DNA of 35,819 nucleotides from Streptomyces albidochromogenes (lineage in GTDB: Bacteria > Actinomycetota > Actinomycetes > Streptomycetales > Streptomycetaceae). How positions within the stretch are numbered: the first letter of the stretch is position 1; every line of letters starts with the position of its first letter. Shown piece after piece: positions 7,145 to 16,100 of this stretch. The notes below the pieces were generated by a model that saw nothing but the letters and a program-made list of their open reading frames with translations, had not been told where the DNA came from and made no database searches. The stretch lies in contig NZ_VBVX01000032.1 of NCBI RefSeq assembly GCF_005981925.1, positions 1 through 35,819 of the forward strand. The letters are read 5' to 3'. A program made the position numbers and the translations under genes.

Positions 7145-8518
7145 ATGGCAACCACCAGTACGATTCCGGGCCCGGCGGGGCTACCGCTGCTCGGCTCGAT
7201 GTTCGACCTCAAGAACGACTCCCTCGGCACGTTCCTGAACTCCCAGCGCGCACACGGGGACGTCGTCCGGATCACCGCCGGACCGCCCGGCATGCGCGCC
7301 GTCGTCTACGGCGTCTTCTCCGCCGAAGGGGCCCAGCAGATCCTGGCTACCGAGTCCGCCAACTTCCGCAAGGACAACCACTTCTACCAAGAAGTCCGCG
7401 AGTCCTTCGGCAACGGACTGCTGACCAGCCAGGACGAGGACTACCTGCGCCAGCGCAGGCTCGCCCAGCCGCTCTTCACCCGTCGGCGCGTCGACAGCTA
7501 CGCCGAGGCCATCGCCGCCGAGGTGGAAGGCGTCACCTCGAAATGGTGCACCGCGGCGGACTCAACCGTCGACGTCCTAGACGAGATGACACGACTCGCC
7601 CTGCGCGCCGTCGCCCGCATCCTCTTCGGCACGGACGTCGAAGCGGCCGTCGAGATCGTCGAGCGCGCCTTCCCGGTCATGGGCGACTACGTCCTGCGCC
7701 GCGGGTTCTCGCCCGTCAACATCCCCCGCGACTGGCCCACCCCCGGCAACCGCCGCGCCGCAGCCGCGCACGAGGAGCTGTACGCCGTCTGCGACCGGAT
7801 CATCGCCGAGCGACGGGCGGCCGGGCAGGACGCCGGGGGCGGCGGCGGACAGGACCTGCTGTCCCTCCTCGCCGAGGCCGAGAGCGCCGAGGACGGCAGC
7901 TTCGACGCCTCCGAACTGCGCGAACAGGTTCTCGTCTTCCTGCTCGCCGGACACGAGACGACCGCCACCTCCCTCGGCTTCGCCCTCCACCTGCTCGCCC
8001 TCCACCCGGAGCAGCGCAAGCGGGCCCACGAGGAGGTCGACCGCGTCCTGGCCGGCCGTACCCCCAGCGCCGCCGACCTCGAGGCCCTGCCCTACGTGAC
8101 CCAGGTGCTCAAGGAGGCCATGCGGCTCTTCCCGGCCGCACCGCTCATCGGCCGCCGGGCGGTAGCCGCCACCGAGATCGGCGGCCACACCATCCCCGCC
8201 GGCGCCGACGTGATCGTCGCCCCCTGGGTCACCCACCGGCACCCCGCGTACTGGGAGGACGCGGAGCGGTTCGACCCCGAGCGCTTCACCCCCGAAGCCG
8301 AGGCGGGCCGCCCCCGCTACGCCTGGTTCCCCTTCGGCGGCGGCCCGCGCGCCTGCATCGGGCAGCACTTCTCGATGCTGGAGTCCGTGATCGCGCTGGC
8401 GATGATCCTCCAGAAGTACGACCTGGAGGCGATCGACACGGAGGTGCCGGTCAGCTCCGCGATCACCCTCCGGGCGACCGGCCCGGCACGCTGCCGCGTC
8501 CGGCCCCGTACCGCCTAG
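7145..8518 (+). CDS. Cytochrome P450
   Basis: A 457-aa heme monooxygenase. The ATG at 7145 has a purine-rich AAGGGGG site upstream and gives a normal N-terminus with the proline-rich PGPAGLPLLGS hinge. The I-helix oxygen-activation motif AGHETT is near residue 267, the K-helix ExxR (KEAMR) near 323, and the heme loop FPFGGGPRACIG near 395-406 with the axial cysteine at about 403. The length and lack of a membrane anchor fit a soluble bacterial P450 that needs a separate ferredoxin and reductase, neither of which is next to it. The PGP start and class-like heme loop resemble eukaryotic-type fatty-acid or xenobiotic P450s, but the substrate is unknown. IS481-derived sequence begins directly after the stop. 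Confidence 0.95.
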   Translation: MATTSTIPGPAGLPLLGSMFDLKNDSLGTFLNSQRAHGDVVRITAGPPGMRAVVYGVFSAEGAQQILATESANFRKDNHFYQEVRESFGNGLLTSQDEDYLRQRRLAQPLFTRRRVDSYAEAIAAEVEGVTSKWCTAADSTVDVLDEMTRLALRAVARILFGTDVEAAVEIVERAFPVMGDYVLRRGFSPVNIPRDWPTPGNRRAAAAHEELYAVCDRIIAERRAAGQDAGGGGGQDLLSLLAEAESAEDGSFDASELREQVLVFLLAGHETTATSLGFALHLLALHPEQRKRAHEEVDRVLAGRTPSAADLEALPYVTQVLKEAMRLFPAAPLIGRRAVAATEIGGHTIPAGADVIVAPWVTHRHPAYWEDAERFDPERFTPEAEAGRPRYAWFPFGGGPRACIGQHFSMLESVIALAMILQKYDLEAIDTEVPVSSAITLRATGPARCRVRPRTA

Positions 8519-8565
8519 GTGTATTGATCACGAACGTTGTTAACAGTGGTGGTCTTGATCATGGC

Positions 8566-8621
8566 GAAGACCTCCGATGTGGTGGAGGTGTCTAGGCTCC
8601 ACACCACACACGGAGGTCTTC
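8566..8621 (+). promoter_or_regulatory. Long hairpin before the IS481 transposase stub
   Basis: GAAGACCTCCG (8566-8576) and CGGAGGTCTTC (8611-8621) are perfect 11-bp inverted repeats, with further pairing of GTGGTGGAG and CTCCACACCAC inside. The right arm contains the GGAGG ribosome site of the transposase start at 8622, so the folded RNA would hide it. This is a plausible control of transposase translation by read-through transcripts. Confidence 0.55.
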
Positions 8622-8720
8622 GTGTCCCACCGTGATGCCCGGCTGACGGTTCACGGCAGGCGGCTACTGATCGAGCGTGTCCTCGCGGGCCGGCCCGTCG
8701 CGCACGTTGCCGCGGAGATG
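8622..8720 (+). pseudogene. IS481-family transposase, N-terminal stub
   Basis: From the GTG at 8622 (SD GGAGG at 8612-8616) the frame reads SHRDARLTVHGRRLLIERVL and then AGRPVAHVAAEM, the usual beginning of Streptomyces IS481 transposases and the first half of their helix-turn-helix. After VAAEM (about 8720) the similarity stops abruptly and unrelated sequence follows. The DDE catalytic core is missing, so this is a dead left-end fragment of an insertion sequence beside the P450 gene. Confidence 0.75.
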
Positions 8721-8982
8721 CGCCGGCGCCGCGCCGAGGACCCCGGCGTGCCGGTCAAGCGCCTGCTCGAGGAAATCCGTGGTGACCAGCGACTTACTTC
8801 GGGTGGCGGTCTGCCGCCGGATCTTCGCCGGGGCGCCGGCCGTGGACGCCTCGGCCCTGGTGCCTTCGGCGCCGCGCCGGGCGCAGCGCCACTGGGATCG
8901 GCTGGCCGGTGAGGGCGTAGCCGATGTGGCCGGGCAGGTGCAGGTCAGAGTGGCCTTGGAGGAACTGCAAGGATCACGAGTT
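8721..8982. other. Unidentified sequence fused to the IS481 stub
   Basis: After the IS481 break the plus-strand frame continues as RRRAEDPGVPVKRLLEEIRG and then becomes Gly/Arg/Ala-rich. The minus strand carries another open frame with LPGHIGYALTGQPIPVALRP. Neither is long or typical enough to name. These are probably fragments joined by past rearrangements. Confidence 0.3.
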
Positions 8983-9975
8983 CTAGTCGGAGAGCGTCGC
9001 GGTGAGGTCGAGGGCGTCGGCAAGGTGTCTGGTCACGGAGTCGTCGCAGCGGGTCTTTGGGAAGTTGAAGTAGAAGGAGTGCGCCCAGCCGGGGACAAGT
9101 CGCCAGGGCTTGTTCCCCCGCACCGGGACGTCATGAACTCCGCTGATGAACAGTCGCCCCAGCGGCCCGCCGAACCAGTCACCCAGGAATCCGCAGAATG
9201 AGGGGATGTAGGGGAAGTACAGATTCGTCCAGCGCACGACGGCGAAGGGTGACCAGTTGTTGAGCACGGCCGTGCCGTTCCAACTGTAGGAGAGCGGTGT
9301 GTCACCAACCCGAGTTCCTCCTGCGGGAGGGGCGGGCAGGTGACGATCTCGCGGCGGGCGACGCGTGCCTCGCCATGTTCTTCGTGTAGAGCCGCTCGGC
9401 GAACCACATAGGCGTGCCGCAGCTGATGAAGTCAGTGATCCGCCACGGGCTCCCCTGGGAGCGAAGGTCGGTCCACAGCCCCCACTGCGCCTCGCGGTAG
9501 ACGGTCGTCTCACCCGGGGTGGGGGGCCGCGTCTCTTTTCTCCCGGGCATCGCGGCGGCCGCCACTTCAAGCGTGAGCAGCGACGGCGAGCCCGGGGCGA
9601 GGGCATTCCTGGTCATGCCCCAGAACGTGGCGATTCCCTCGTAAGCGATGTAGGCCCCCAAACTGTGCGCGCCGACGATCACTCGCTCATACCGGGGCCC
9701 GCCGCCGATCTCCGCCTGGTGCAGCCGCCGCAACAACTCCACCATCCCCTCGCGGATGTCCCGCCGCACCGCGTACGACCGGGGCGAGGTGTCGAGATAG
9801 CGCACGACGCCAACAAAACTGTTGGTGATGAACGAGGCCCCGAACCGGGTGGCGAGAAAGAGCAGCACCACACCGAAGGTGCCCGTCCCCAGCACGGTGA
9901 ACGCGATGTTCAGGACATTCTCAACAGCCGACTTCTTGTCTTCGAAGGGAATATCGAGGACGAAGATCCCCCAGC
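8983..9975 (-). pseudogene. Alpha/beta-hydrolase-like membrane protein, frameshifted
   Basis: On the minus strand a protein-like sequence starts near 9975 (GWGIFVLDIPFEDKKSAVEN), passes a hydrophobic stretch (LGTGTFGVVLLFLATRFGAS) and shows RVIVGAHSLGAYIAYEG. The GAHSLG there matches the GxSxG nucleophile elbow of lipase-like hydrolases. After FAERLYTKNMA near 9375 the sense moves to a second frame (REIVTCPPLPQEELGLV), and near 9300 to a third (TPLSYSWNGTAV to DLTATLSD), ending at 8983-8985. Two frameshifts therefore interrupt it. The 5' end is also missing: no start is visible before the sequence shared by the AraC genes begins at about 10032. The original function is unknown beyond the hydrolase-like elbow. 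Confidence 0.65.
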
Positions 9976-10035
9976 CCGCCTGGGTGCATGCCCCCTGTGG
10001 CTGCGCTCACGTCGGGGTCTTCAGCAGCAGTGAAT

Positions 10036-11058
10036 CTAGGCTTCAGCGGCGCGCGGTGGTGTGCCTGACGTGCAGGGTTTCTGTGCTCTGCGCGCCGTGA
10101 GGAGCAGGGAGAGCGCACGGTGTTCAGTAGGGGTGATCCCATAGGTTTCACGGAATGCCCGGCTGAACGCGGTGGCGCTGGAGAAGCCCCAGCGAGCCGC
10201 GATCGCTTGAACGGGCTGACCGCTCACTTCCCGGGATGCGAGGTCGGCATGGGCGCGCTCCAGCCGGCTTTGACGGATGCGTGCCGCGATGCCCAGGTCT
10301 TGGTCGCCGAAGAGGGCGTAGAGGCCCCGCAGGGACAGGTTGTGCCGGTCAGCGATCACCTGAGGCGTCAGTTGCGGGTCACCGAGGTTGTTCTCGATGA
10401 AACGGTAGATCCGCTGGCGTGTCTCTTGCGCACGGGCCTCGGCAGGCGCCTCGCCAGGGTCACCGAGCTGCTGAGCGAGAAACGCTGTGGCCAATTCGAG
10501 GGCGATGGAACCCATGGCTCGCAGCTCCTGGGGGCGACAGCGTGGTCCATGTCTGAGTAGCGTTCTCAGGAAGTCGGCGAGGATTGCCCCTGACCCCGCA
10601 TCCGCAGCCATGCTCTGTGCGAGGAGGCGGTCCATCCGGTCTGGGCGCAGCGCCAGGGCCGGGCGGGGAATCTGGAGCACGACCGTCTCGACCTGCCCGC
10701 CTATGGAGGTCCCCTCGCTCGGTCGTGAGGTGTCTGTGAGCACGAGTCCCCCTGCGACCACCGATTCGCTGCTCCGCTGGGTGATCTTGAAGGCGCCTTG
10801 TGTGATGAGGGCCAGCTGCAAGTGCTCGGGATCGCCACGCCGAACATGGGCCAAGGTGCGGCGCGACAGCACCGGTGAGCAAGCCACGGCGGACAACCGC
10901 ACTACACCGAGATCCAGGTCCGAGATGCTGGCGCGGAAGTCGGTAGTGCGCCGGGTGCTGAGCATGACAGGCATCACTTCGCTGGACACTGTCTCGCAAA
11001 ACCAGTCGAACCTGTCTTCACACGCCACGACAGCATCCGACGCAACTGGCAACCCCAC
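10036..11058 (-). CDS. AraC-family transcriptional regulator
   Basis: A 340-aa regulator with an N-terminal AraC-binding-like beta domain (about 25-190, beginning RFDWFCETVSSEVMPV) and a C-terminal pair of helix-turn-helices (about 235-325). The second helix-turn-helix contains WGFSSATAFSRAFRETYGITPTEHR, the AraC/XylS signature. The GTG at 11058 follows a GGGGGA site. The length is normal. Nearby genes give no clear target: a hydrolase pseudogene follows and non-coding DNA precedes. The last third of the gene and a few bases beyond its stop recur at 18196-18530 in the same orientation, so this region was duplicated or brought in twice. Confidence 0.92.
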   Translation of the reverse strand: MGLPVASDAVVACEDRFDWFCETVSSEVMPVMLSTRRTTDFRASISDLDLGVVRLSAVACSPVLSRRTLAHVRRGDPEHLQLALITQGAFKITQRSSESVVAGGLVLTDTSRPSEGTSIGGQVETVVLQIPRPALALRPDRMDRLLAQSMAADAGSGAILADFLRTLLRHGPRCRPQELRAMGSIALELATAFLAQQLGDPGEAPAEARAQETRQRIYRFIENNLGDPQLTPQVIADRHNLSLRGLYALFGDQDLGIAARIRQSRLERAHADLASREVSGQPVQAIAARWGFSSATAFSRAFRETYGITPTEHRALSLLLTARRAQKPCTSGTPPRAAEA

Positions 11059-11599
11059 AAGATCCCCCGCACGCTAGATGTGGCAGCGAACCAGCCCATT
11101 GCTGGTTGTCGCACAGCCGTGCTCCGCCCTCACCGCCACATGAACGATTATCAGACACACGCTTCCGGACACGTGCTCAGCCGGTTGTGGCAGTCGCCGA
11201 CGAAGTCAGCTGACGCGGTGCTCTGGGTCACCGACCTCCTCCGCTGTCGACCGGTGCGCCGGGCGTGAGTACCGCATGAAGTTCCGCGCTGCCTCTGGAT
11301 GATTTGGCCGAGCCGTTCACGTTCGCTGTCGATGGAGGCGGGATGCTGCAACTGGCTCCGCGCCGCAGCGGGCACGTAACGTGTGCTGGCGGTGGAGCGG
11401 TGCTGAACACTGATGCGATGAGCATTCGTGAGGAGTCCAGGCGGTGGGTGGTCAACAAAGTCAGCCACCAGTCGACCGGCTACTGCCTGGACGTCAGCTC
11501 ATGGCCACCCCGTGCTGCCCGAGGCCCTGGATCGGATCGGGACCGGCTGGGCCTTGCCGCGCGCATCGTGGATGCGGTGGCTTCGGAGGGTGACGAGGG
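11059..11599. other. Spacer with no supported gene
   Basis: About 540 bases upstream of the AraC gene. It must hold the AraC promoter. Short frames on both strands (for example a plus-strand one reading WVVNKVSHQSTGYCLDVSS near 11450) resemble gene scraps, but none has a start site, length or motif that I trust. Confidence 0.35.
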
Positions 11600-11795
11600 C
11601 CGGGCCAGGCGCTGGAGCCGGCCGGCCGAGCCGATGCGCTCCGGCTGACCGAGCAGCTGCGCGCCGCGATCAGCGAGGCGCGGTGGGCCGCCATGGTCTT
11701 GGCGGGGCGGGTGCGGGACGCTCATCAAGCGCGGGTAAGGGTCGCACTCGGGTACTCCGGGTGGGGCGCGTACGCGCAGGGTGAACTGGGGATAG
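11600..11795 (+). pseudogene. Scrap of a helical plasmid-type protein
   Basis: A plus-strand frame reads ADALRLTEQLRAAISEARWA and then VLAGRVRDAHQARVRVALGYSGWGAYAQGEL. The pattern of an amphipathic helix followed by ALGYxxWxxYxxxEL resembles a domain seen in actinobacterial plasmid and integrative-element proteins. No start codon or SD precedes it and the frame dissolves after about 11795. It looks like a decayed fragment; the family assignment is tentative. Confidence 0.3.
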
Positions 11796-11919
11796 GCTCG
11801 CCCCGCCGTACTGGTCTGAGCGAAGGGCCCCGGCAAAGTGCCCCTTGCCGGGCGTCCCGAGGTCGGCCATCCCGCCGGGACTCTTGCCGTGGCGGGTCAG
11901 GGCGTTGGGGGCACTGCGT

Positions 11920-12330
11920 TCAGCCACCAAGGACGACCAGGGCCGCGATCGCCGGGCCGAACGCGCCGCCGAGTTGGTAGCCCAGGTTGAAAAGACCGAT
12001 CGCTGTCGGGTTCTGGGAAGCCGGCGCGCTTTGGCCGGCGAGCACCGCGAGCGTGGCCTGGCCCGCGCTCGTGGTCAACACGGCCGGCATGGCGACGGGC
12101 AGGAGCAGCGATGGCCAGGGGGCAGCAGAGCTGTGAGCGGCGCCAGGGCTCCGGTCGTGAGCAGGATGGCCAGGACGCGAGGGCGGCCCAGCCGGGCCGC
12201 GGCCACGGCCGGCGCCATGGAGAGCACCGAGCCGGCGAGCAGGGCTCTTCGTGGAACTCGTTGTCGCCGCGAGGATCACGAAGAGCGTGGCGGTCGCCCT
12301 CGCCGGCCGCTTGAGCATGGTGGCGGCGAT
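11920..12330 (-). pseudogene. MFS transporter C-terminal relic
   Basis: Three minus-strand frames each carry hydrophobic, transporter-like pieces in the right order. First comes RPARATATLFVILAATTS, then LLAGSVLSMAPAVAAARLGR with VLAILLTTGALAPLTALLP, and finally PWPSLLLPVAMPAVLTTSAG continuing to GLFNLGYQLGGAFGPAIAAL and the stop at 11920-11922. The SQNPTAIGLFNLGYQLGGAFG segment is typical of the penultimate helices of major facilitator efflux proteins. At least two frameshifts and the missing N-terminal half make it a pseudogene. Confidence 0.6.
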
Positions 12331-12592
12331 ACAACGTGGTCGGCCGCGGGAGTCGGGCATCCCGTCCGGCATCGGTTTGATCTCCTCACCCCCGGGTCCG
12401 AGCCAGGGCCCGGTTCAGCCGTCAGGAGACACGAGTAGTGACTGGCCACCCGCGTCTCCACAGTTTGGGCGAGGTTGTGCCAGATGTGCCACACAACCGC
12501 CTGCCGAGGAGCAGTAACAACGGCTACTCCCCCTACCTCGCACGGTCACCCACTGACGACCAACCACTGCCACCACCCCACCCTTTCACAGG

Positions 12593-13855
12593 TCAGCCGC
12601 GAAGGGCTTCGGCCGGTTGCACGGAGGACGCACGCCGGGCGGGATAGATCCCGGCCACGACGCCGGTCGCCAGACCGATGAACGGGGCAGTGGCCAGGGT
12701 CACCGGGTGCATGACCGGCGTCCAGTCCCTGATCAGCGCCACCACCAGGACGGCCAGCGTGCCGATGGCCGTACCGAGGAGTCCGCCGAACGCGCCCAGC
12801 GTGCCCGACTCGGCGAGGAACTGGGCGGTGACATGCCGCCTCTGAGCGCCGAGGGCACGGCGCAGGCCGATTTCCCCGGTGCGTTCCAGGACCGCCACGA
12901 GGGTGGTGTTGGCGATTCCGACCGCTCCGATGACCAGGCACACCCCGGCGAGCAGCAGAAACAGCTGCTCGAGGTCGGAGGTCACCGAGGTACGCAGGCT
13001 CTTCGGGTCCGGCGGCGGAACCGCCTTGAGGTACTCCGGGTGGTCAGGGCGCAGCGCCGTGGGGGCCTCCCCGGCCACCTGACGGGCGGCGCCTAGATCG
13101 GTGGCGATGAGCATTCTGCCGCCCTCGGTGGGCCGCCCCCACATCTCGACCGCGGTGGTCTGCGGTACGAGAACCGAGAGCAGTACGTCCGGCTGGCGCT
13201 GGACGTCCTCGACGATGCCGATGACCGTGAACGGCTGCCCCCCGATGAAGATCGCCGGTTTGGTCTCCAGCGTGGTGATCCCCAGCCGTGCGGCGATGCC
13301 CGAGCTGATCACGGTGACGCGCTGGCGGGCATCGGCGTGGAAGTCGTCGTACAGCCTGCCCTGGGAGAGCCGGGGTTCGGCCGCGCGCAGGGTGGCGGGA
13401 GCGGCGGCCACCACGCTGAGGGCTTCCCCTCCGGTGTGGCCCACCGGGGCGGCGGTGACGGCGAGTTCGGCGGCGCTGCGCCGGGGCTTCACCATCCACA
13501 GCACACCGGCGTGCCGCACCCCGTTGAGCCGCTCGACACGGTCCGTGGCGTCGTCCGGGAACGCCGCGCCCGCGAACTTGTCCTGCTCGTGGGCGATGTC
13601 CTCGACCGTCACCTCGGTCGCGGAGAGCACGTTGAAGCGGTCGTCGATCTGCGAGGAGGCGGTGGCGGTCAGGCCGAGCACCGCGACAAAGGCGCCGACG
13701 CCCAGGACCGTGCCGAGCATGGTGAGCGCGGAGCGCGCGGGGCGCTGCAGCATCCCGGCCAGTGCCTCGGCCAAGAGGTCCCGTGGCGCGAACAGGGAGC
13801 GACCGATGTCGGGCTGGGAGGAGGCGTCCCGTGGTTCTCCGATCCGGCTCAGCAT
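12593..13855 (-). CDS. MacB/FtsX-type ABC transporter permease
   Basis: A 420-aa inner-membrane permease, last gene of a four-gene operon. The ATG at 13855 overlaps the end of the ATPase gene. One membrane helix lies near residues 44-66 (SALTMLGTVLGVGAFVAVLG), followed by a large external domain of about 200 residues (MacB periplasmic-core type). Three C-terminal helices follow (LFLLLAGVCLVIGAVGIANT, LGAFGGLLGTAIGTLAVLVV, FIGLATGVVAGIYPARRAS), then the family ending PARRASSVQPAEALRG. This topology defines type VII (MacB/LolE) permeases, which transmit ATPase motion to extracytoplasmic partners rather than moving substrate through the membrane. The partner is probably the fusion protein encoded upstream. 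The substrate is unknown. Confidence 0.93.
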   Translation of the reverse strand: MLSRIGEPRDASSQPDIGRSLFAPRDLLAEALAGMLQRPARSALTMLGTVLGVGAFVAVLGLTATASSQIDDRFNVLSATEVTVEDIAHEQDKFAGAAFPDDATDRVERLNGVRHAGVLWMVKPRRSAAELAVTAAPVGHTGGEALSVVAAAPATLRAAEPRLSQGRLYDDFHADARQRVTVISSGIAARLGITTLETKPAIFIGGQPFTVIGIVEDVQRQPDVLLSVLVPQTTAVEMWGRPTEGGRMLIATDLGAARQVAGEAPTALRPDHPEYLKAVPPPDPKSLRTSVTSDLEQLFLLLAGVCLVIGAVGIANTTLVAVLERTGEIGLRRALGAQRRHVTAQFLAESGTLGAFGGLLGTAIGTLAVLVVALIRDWTPVMHPVTLATAPFIGLATGVVAGIYPARRASSVQPAEALRG

Positions 13856-14562
13856 GCGCCCACCTGCTCGCTCTCGCTCAGTGTGCCGTCCCGGATGGTG
13901 ATGGTCCGCCGGCCACGGGCGGCCACGGCCAGGTCGTGGGTGATGAGGACGACCGTGATGCCCTCGGCGTTGAGGGTCTCCAGCAGCTGGAGCACCGCCT
14001 CGGCGTTGCCGGAGTCGAGGTTCCCCGTCGGCTCGTCGCACAGGAGCAACGAGGGCCGGGCGACCAGAGCCCGTGCGATGGCCACGCGCTGGCGTTCGCC
14101 GCCGGACATCCGGGTGGGCAGCGCGTCCGTCCGGTGGCCGAGGCCGACCCGGGCCAGCGCCTCGCTGGCCCGCTGGGGGCGCTCGCGGCGCGGGACACCG
14201 CCATAGACCATGGCGAGTTCGACGTTCTCGCGGGCGCTGCGGTGCGGCAGCAGGTGGAAGGCCTGGAAGACGAACCCGATACGGCGGCCGCGCAACGTGG
14301 TGCGCTCGGTGTCCTTGAGCCGGCCGGTGTCGATGCCGTCGAGCAGAAAGCTGCCCCTGGTGGGGGTGTCGAGGAGTCCGGCGATGTTCAGGAACGTTGA
14401 CTTGCCCGATCCAGAGGGGCCGACGACGGTGATGAACTCGCCCTTGCGGACCACGAGGTCGCCGGGGCGGAACGCCTCCACGGGCGGCGGCCCCGGATAG
14501 GTGAGGCCGACCTGCCGGAATTCGATGACGGGCGGCTCGGACGGGGCCGGGGACGCGGTCAT
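13849..14562 (-). CDS. ABC transporter ATP-binding protein (MacB/LolD type)
   Basis: A 237-aa ATPase energising the permease encoded downstream. Walker A is GPSGSGKST near residue 45, the Q-loop is in FVFQAFHLLPH, the signature is MSGGERQRVAIARAL, Walker B is SLLLCDEPTGNLDS and the switch histidine is in LITHDLAVAA. The LCDEPTGNLDSG form and 230-residue size match the LolD/MacB ATPase group. The ATG at 14562 overlaps the TGA of the preceding gene by four bases, and its own stop overlaps the permease start, so the subunits are made in step. Walker B carries Cys where Ala is more usual, a harmless-looking change. Confidence 0.95.
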   Translation of the reverse strand: MTASPAPSEPPVIEFRQVGLTYPGPPPVEAFRPGDLVVRKGEFITVVGPSGSGKSTFLNIAGLLDTPTRGSFLLDGIDTGRLKDTERTTLRGRRIGFVFQAFHLLPHRSARENVELAMVYGGVPRRERPQRASEALARVGLGHRTDALPTRMSGGERQRVAIARALVARPSLLLCDEPTGNLDSGNAEAVLQLLETLNAEGITVVLITHDLAVAARGRRTITIRDGTLSESEQVGAC

Positions 14563-16100
14563 CCGGTGCCTCCCGGCGCGGCGTCGTCGGCCCGGACCCC
14601 GGTCACCACCCGGGCGCCCTCGCGGAGGGCCCCGCTGCCCAGGGGGGTGACTTCGACATGGCCGTCGCCGGTGGTGCCGGGCTTCACCCGGACCCGGCGC
14701 TGCTTGCCATCGTCCTCGAGCACGGTCACCACAGTGGCACCGTCGGCGCCCGCCGACACCGCCGAGACGGGTACGACCAGGACCTTGCCGCCGGTCGTGG
14801 CGGCCAGGACGGTCAGGCGGACGTTCTGCCCCGTCCATTCGGCCTCCAGCGGCCGGCCGGGTGTCACCACCATCAGATAGCCGTCCGCGTCGGCCTGCCC
14901 ACCGGCCTGCCCAGCGGCCGGCTGCCCGTCCTGCGCGCCAGCATCGGTACGCGGCGTCGTACGCGTGGTGGCGATGGACCGTACGGAGGCGTTGGCGGTG
15001 GCGCCGTCGGCCTCCGAGAGAAGCTCCGCCTTCTGGTCCGGCCTGATCAGGCCCTTCTGGTGGTCGGGCACATAGGCGTGCACCACCAGGGGACCTGCGG
15101 CAACGGTCATCACGGTTCCCTGCACCTTCCCGCCGAGCCGTACGGGGAGATCCTGCACCCGGGCGGGGAAGCTTTCCAGGAACGTCACCTCGCCGGACGG
15201 GACCATGGGGCCGGAGGCCGCCTTCGCGGCGGCGAGACCCTCGCGCGCGGTGGCCAGGTCCTCCCGGGCTCGGTTGACCGCCTTGCGCAGCGGCTCCAGA
15301 TCGCGACCATCGCCATCCGCTTCCGCGGCTGTCCCCGTGGTCGAACCTGTTGAGCTGGTCGAGCCCGTACCGGAGCCGGAGCTGGCCTCGGCGGTCTCAA
15401 ATGCCTCCTTGGCGTCGTCCAGTTCTCGTTCAGCCGAGGTCACCTGTGTTTCGGCCGTGGTGACGGCGGCCGAGCCCTCGGCACCACCGACCTGGACGGG
15501 TTCGTACCCGGCCGCGTCGTACAGCTTGGTGACCGCCGCCTTCGTGCCCTCGCCGAAACGCCCCCGGTTGTCGGGGGAGGTGGAGTGGCCGAGCCGCTGG
15601 AGCGCGTCCTGGAGCTGGGCCACGTCACTGCCCTGGGCACCGGGCTTGAGGTCGCGATAGAGCGGAACAGTGCCCTGGAGCGCGATCACCGGACGGCCGG
15701 AGATCTCGACCAGCAGCCGACCCGCGCGTACCTCGTCCCCTGCCTTCAGCGGCAGCTTGGAGACCGTGGGACTGCCTCCATCGGCCGCACCGCCGCCGGG
15801 CGTGATCTCCACACTCTGGCCGGCGACCACGGTGCCGCGGAGGACCATCGAGGAGGTCAGCGCCCGGTACTCGACCAGAGTGGTGATCACGGACGGCGCG
15901 GGAGGCCGGGAGTCCGCCGCGGCCTGGGCGGGCGACTTGATCAGCAGGGAGGCTCCGAAGCCCGCCCCGGTGAGCGCGACCGCGCCCACCGCGATCAGGG
16001 CGAGCGAGCGGCGCCTGATCCGTACGCCGTCACCACCGTTACCTCCGTTACCGTGGGCCGCCTCGGCTGCGTCCACGAAGGGCTGTTCGTCGTTCTGCAT
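14559..16100 (-). CDS. Membrane-fusion protein with peptidoglycan-binding domain
   Basis: A 513-aa protein anchored by one helix (about 31-53, LALIAVGAVALTGAGFGASL). Outside the membrane comes a lipoyl/barrel-sandwich half (VEYRALTSSMVLRGTVVAGQ, AGDEVRAGRLLVEISGRPV), then a peptidoglycan-binding type 1 domain (about 150-195: GSDVAQLQDALQRLGH and GRFGEGTKAAVTKLYDAAGY). A helical hairpin with a Ser/Gly/Thr-rich tip follows (about 215-300), then barrel and membrane-proximal domains (VVPVSAVSAGADGATVVTVL). This is the HlyD/MacA-like adaptor of Gram-positive MacB systems. The wall-binding domain would hold the adaptor against peptidoglycan. The ATG at 16100 directly follows the stop of the lipoprotein gene. 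Confidence 0.9.
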   Translation of the reverse strand: MQNDEQPFVDAAEAAHGNGGNGGDGVRIRRRSLALIAVGAVALTGAGFGASLLIKSPAQAAADSRPPAPSVITTLVEYRALTSSMVLRGTVVAGQSVEITPGGGAADGGSPTVSKLPLKAGDEVRAGRLLVEISGRPVIALQGTVPLYRDLKPGAQGSDVAQLQDALQRLGHSTSPDNRGRFGEGTKAAVTKLYDAAGYEPVQVGGAEGSAAVTTAETQVTSAERELDDAKEAFETAEASSGSGTGSTSSTGSTTGTAAEADGDGRDLEPLRKAVNRAREDLATAREGLAAAKAASGPMVPSGEVTFLESFPARVQDLPVRLGGKVQGTVMTVAAGPLVVHAYVPDHQKGLIRPDQKAELLSEADGATANASVRSIATTRTTPRTDAGAQDGQPAAGQAGGQADADGYLMVVTPGRPLEAEWTGQNVRLTVLAATTGGKVLVVPVSAVSAGADGATVVTVLEDDGKQRRVRVKPGTTGDGHVEVTPLGSGALREGARVVTGVRADDAAPGGTG

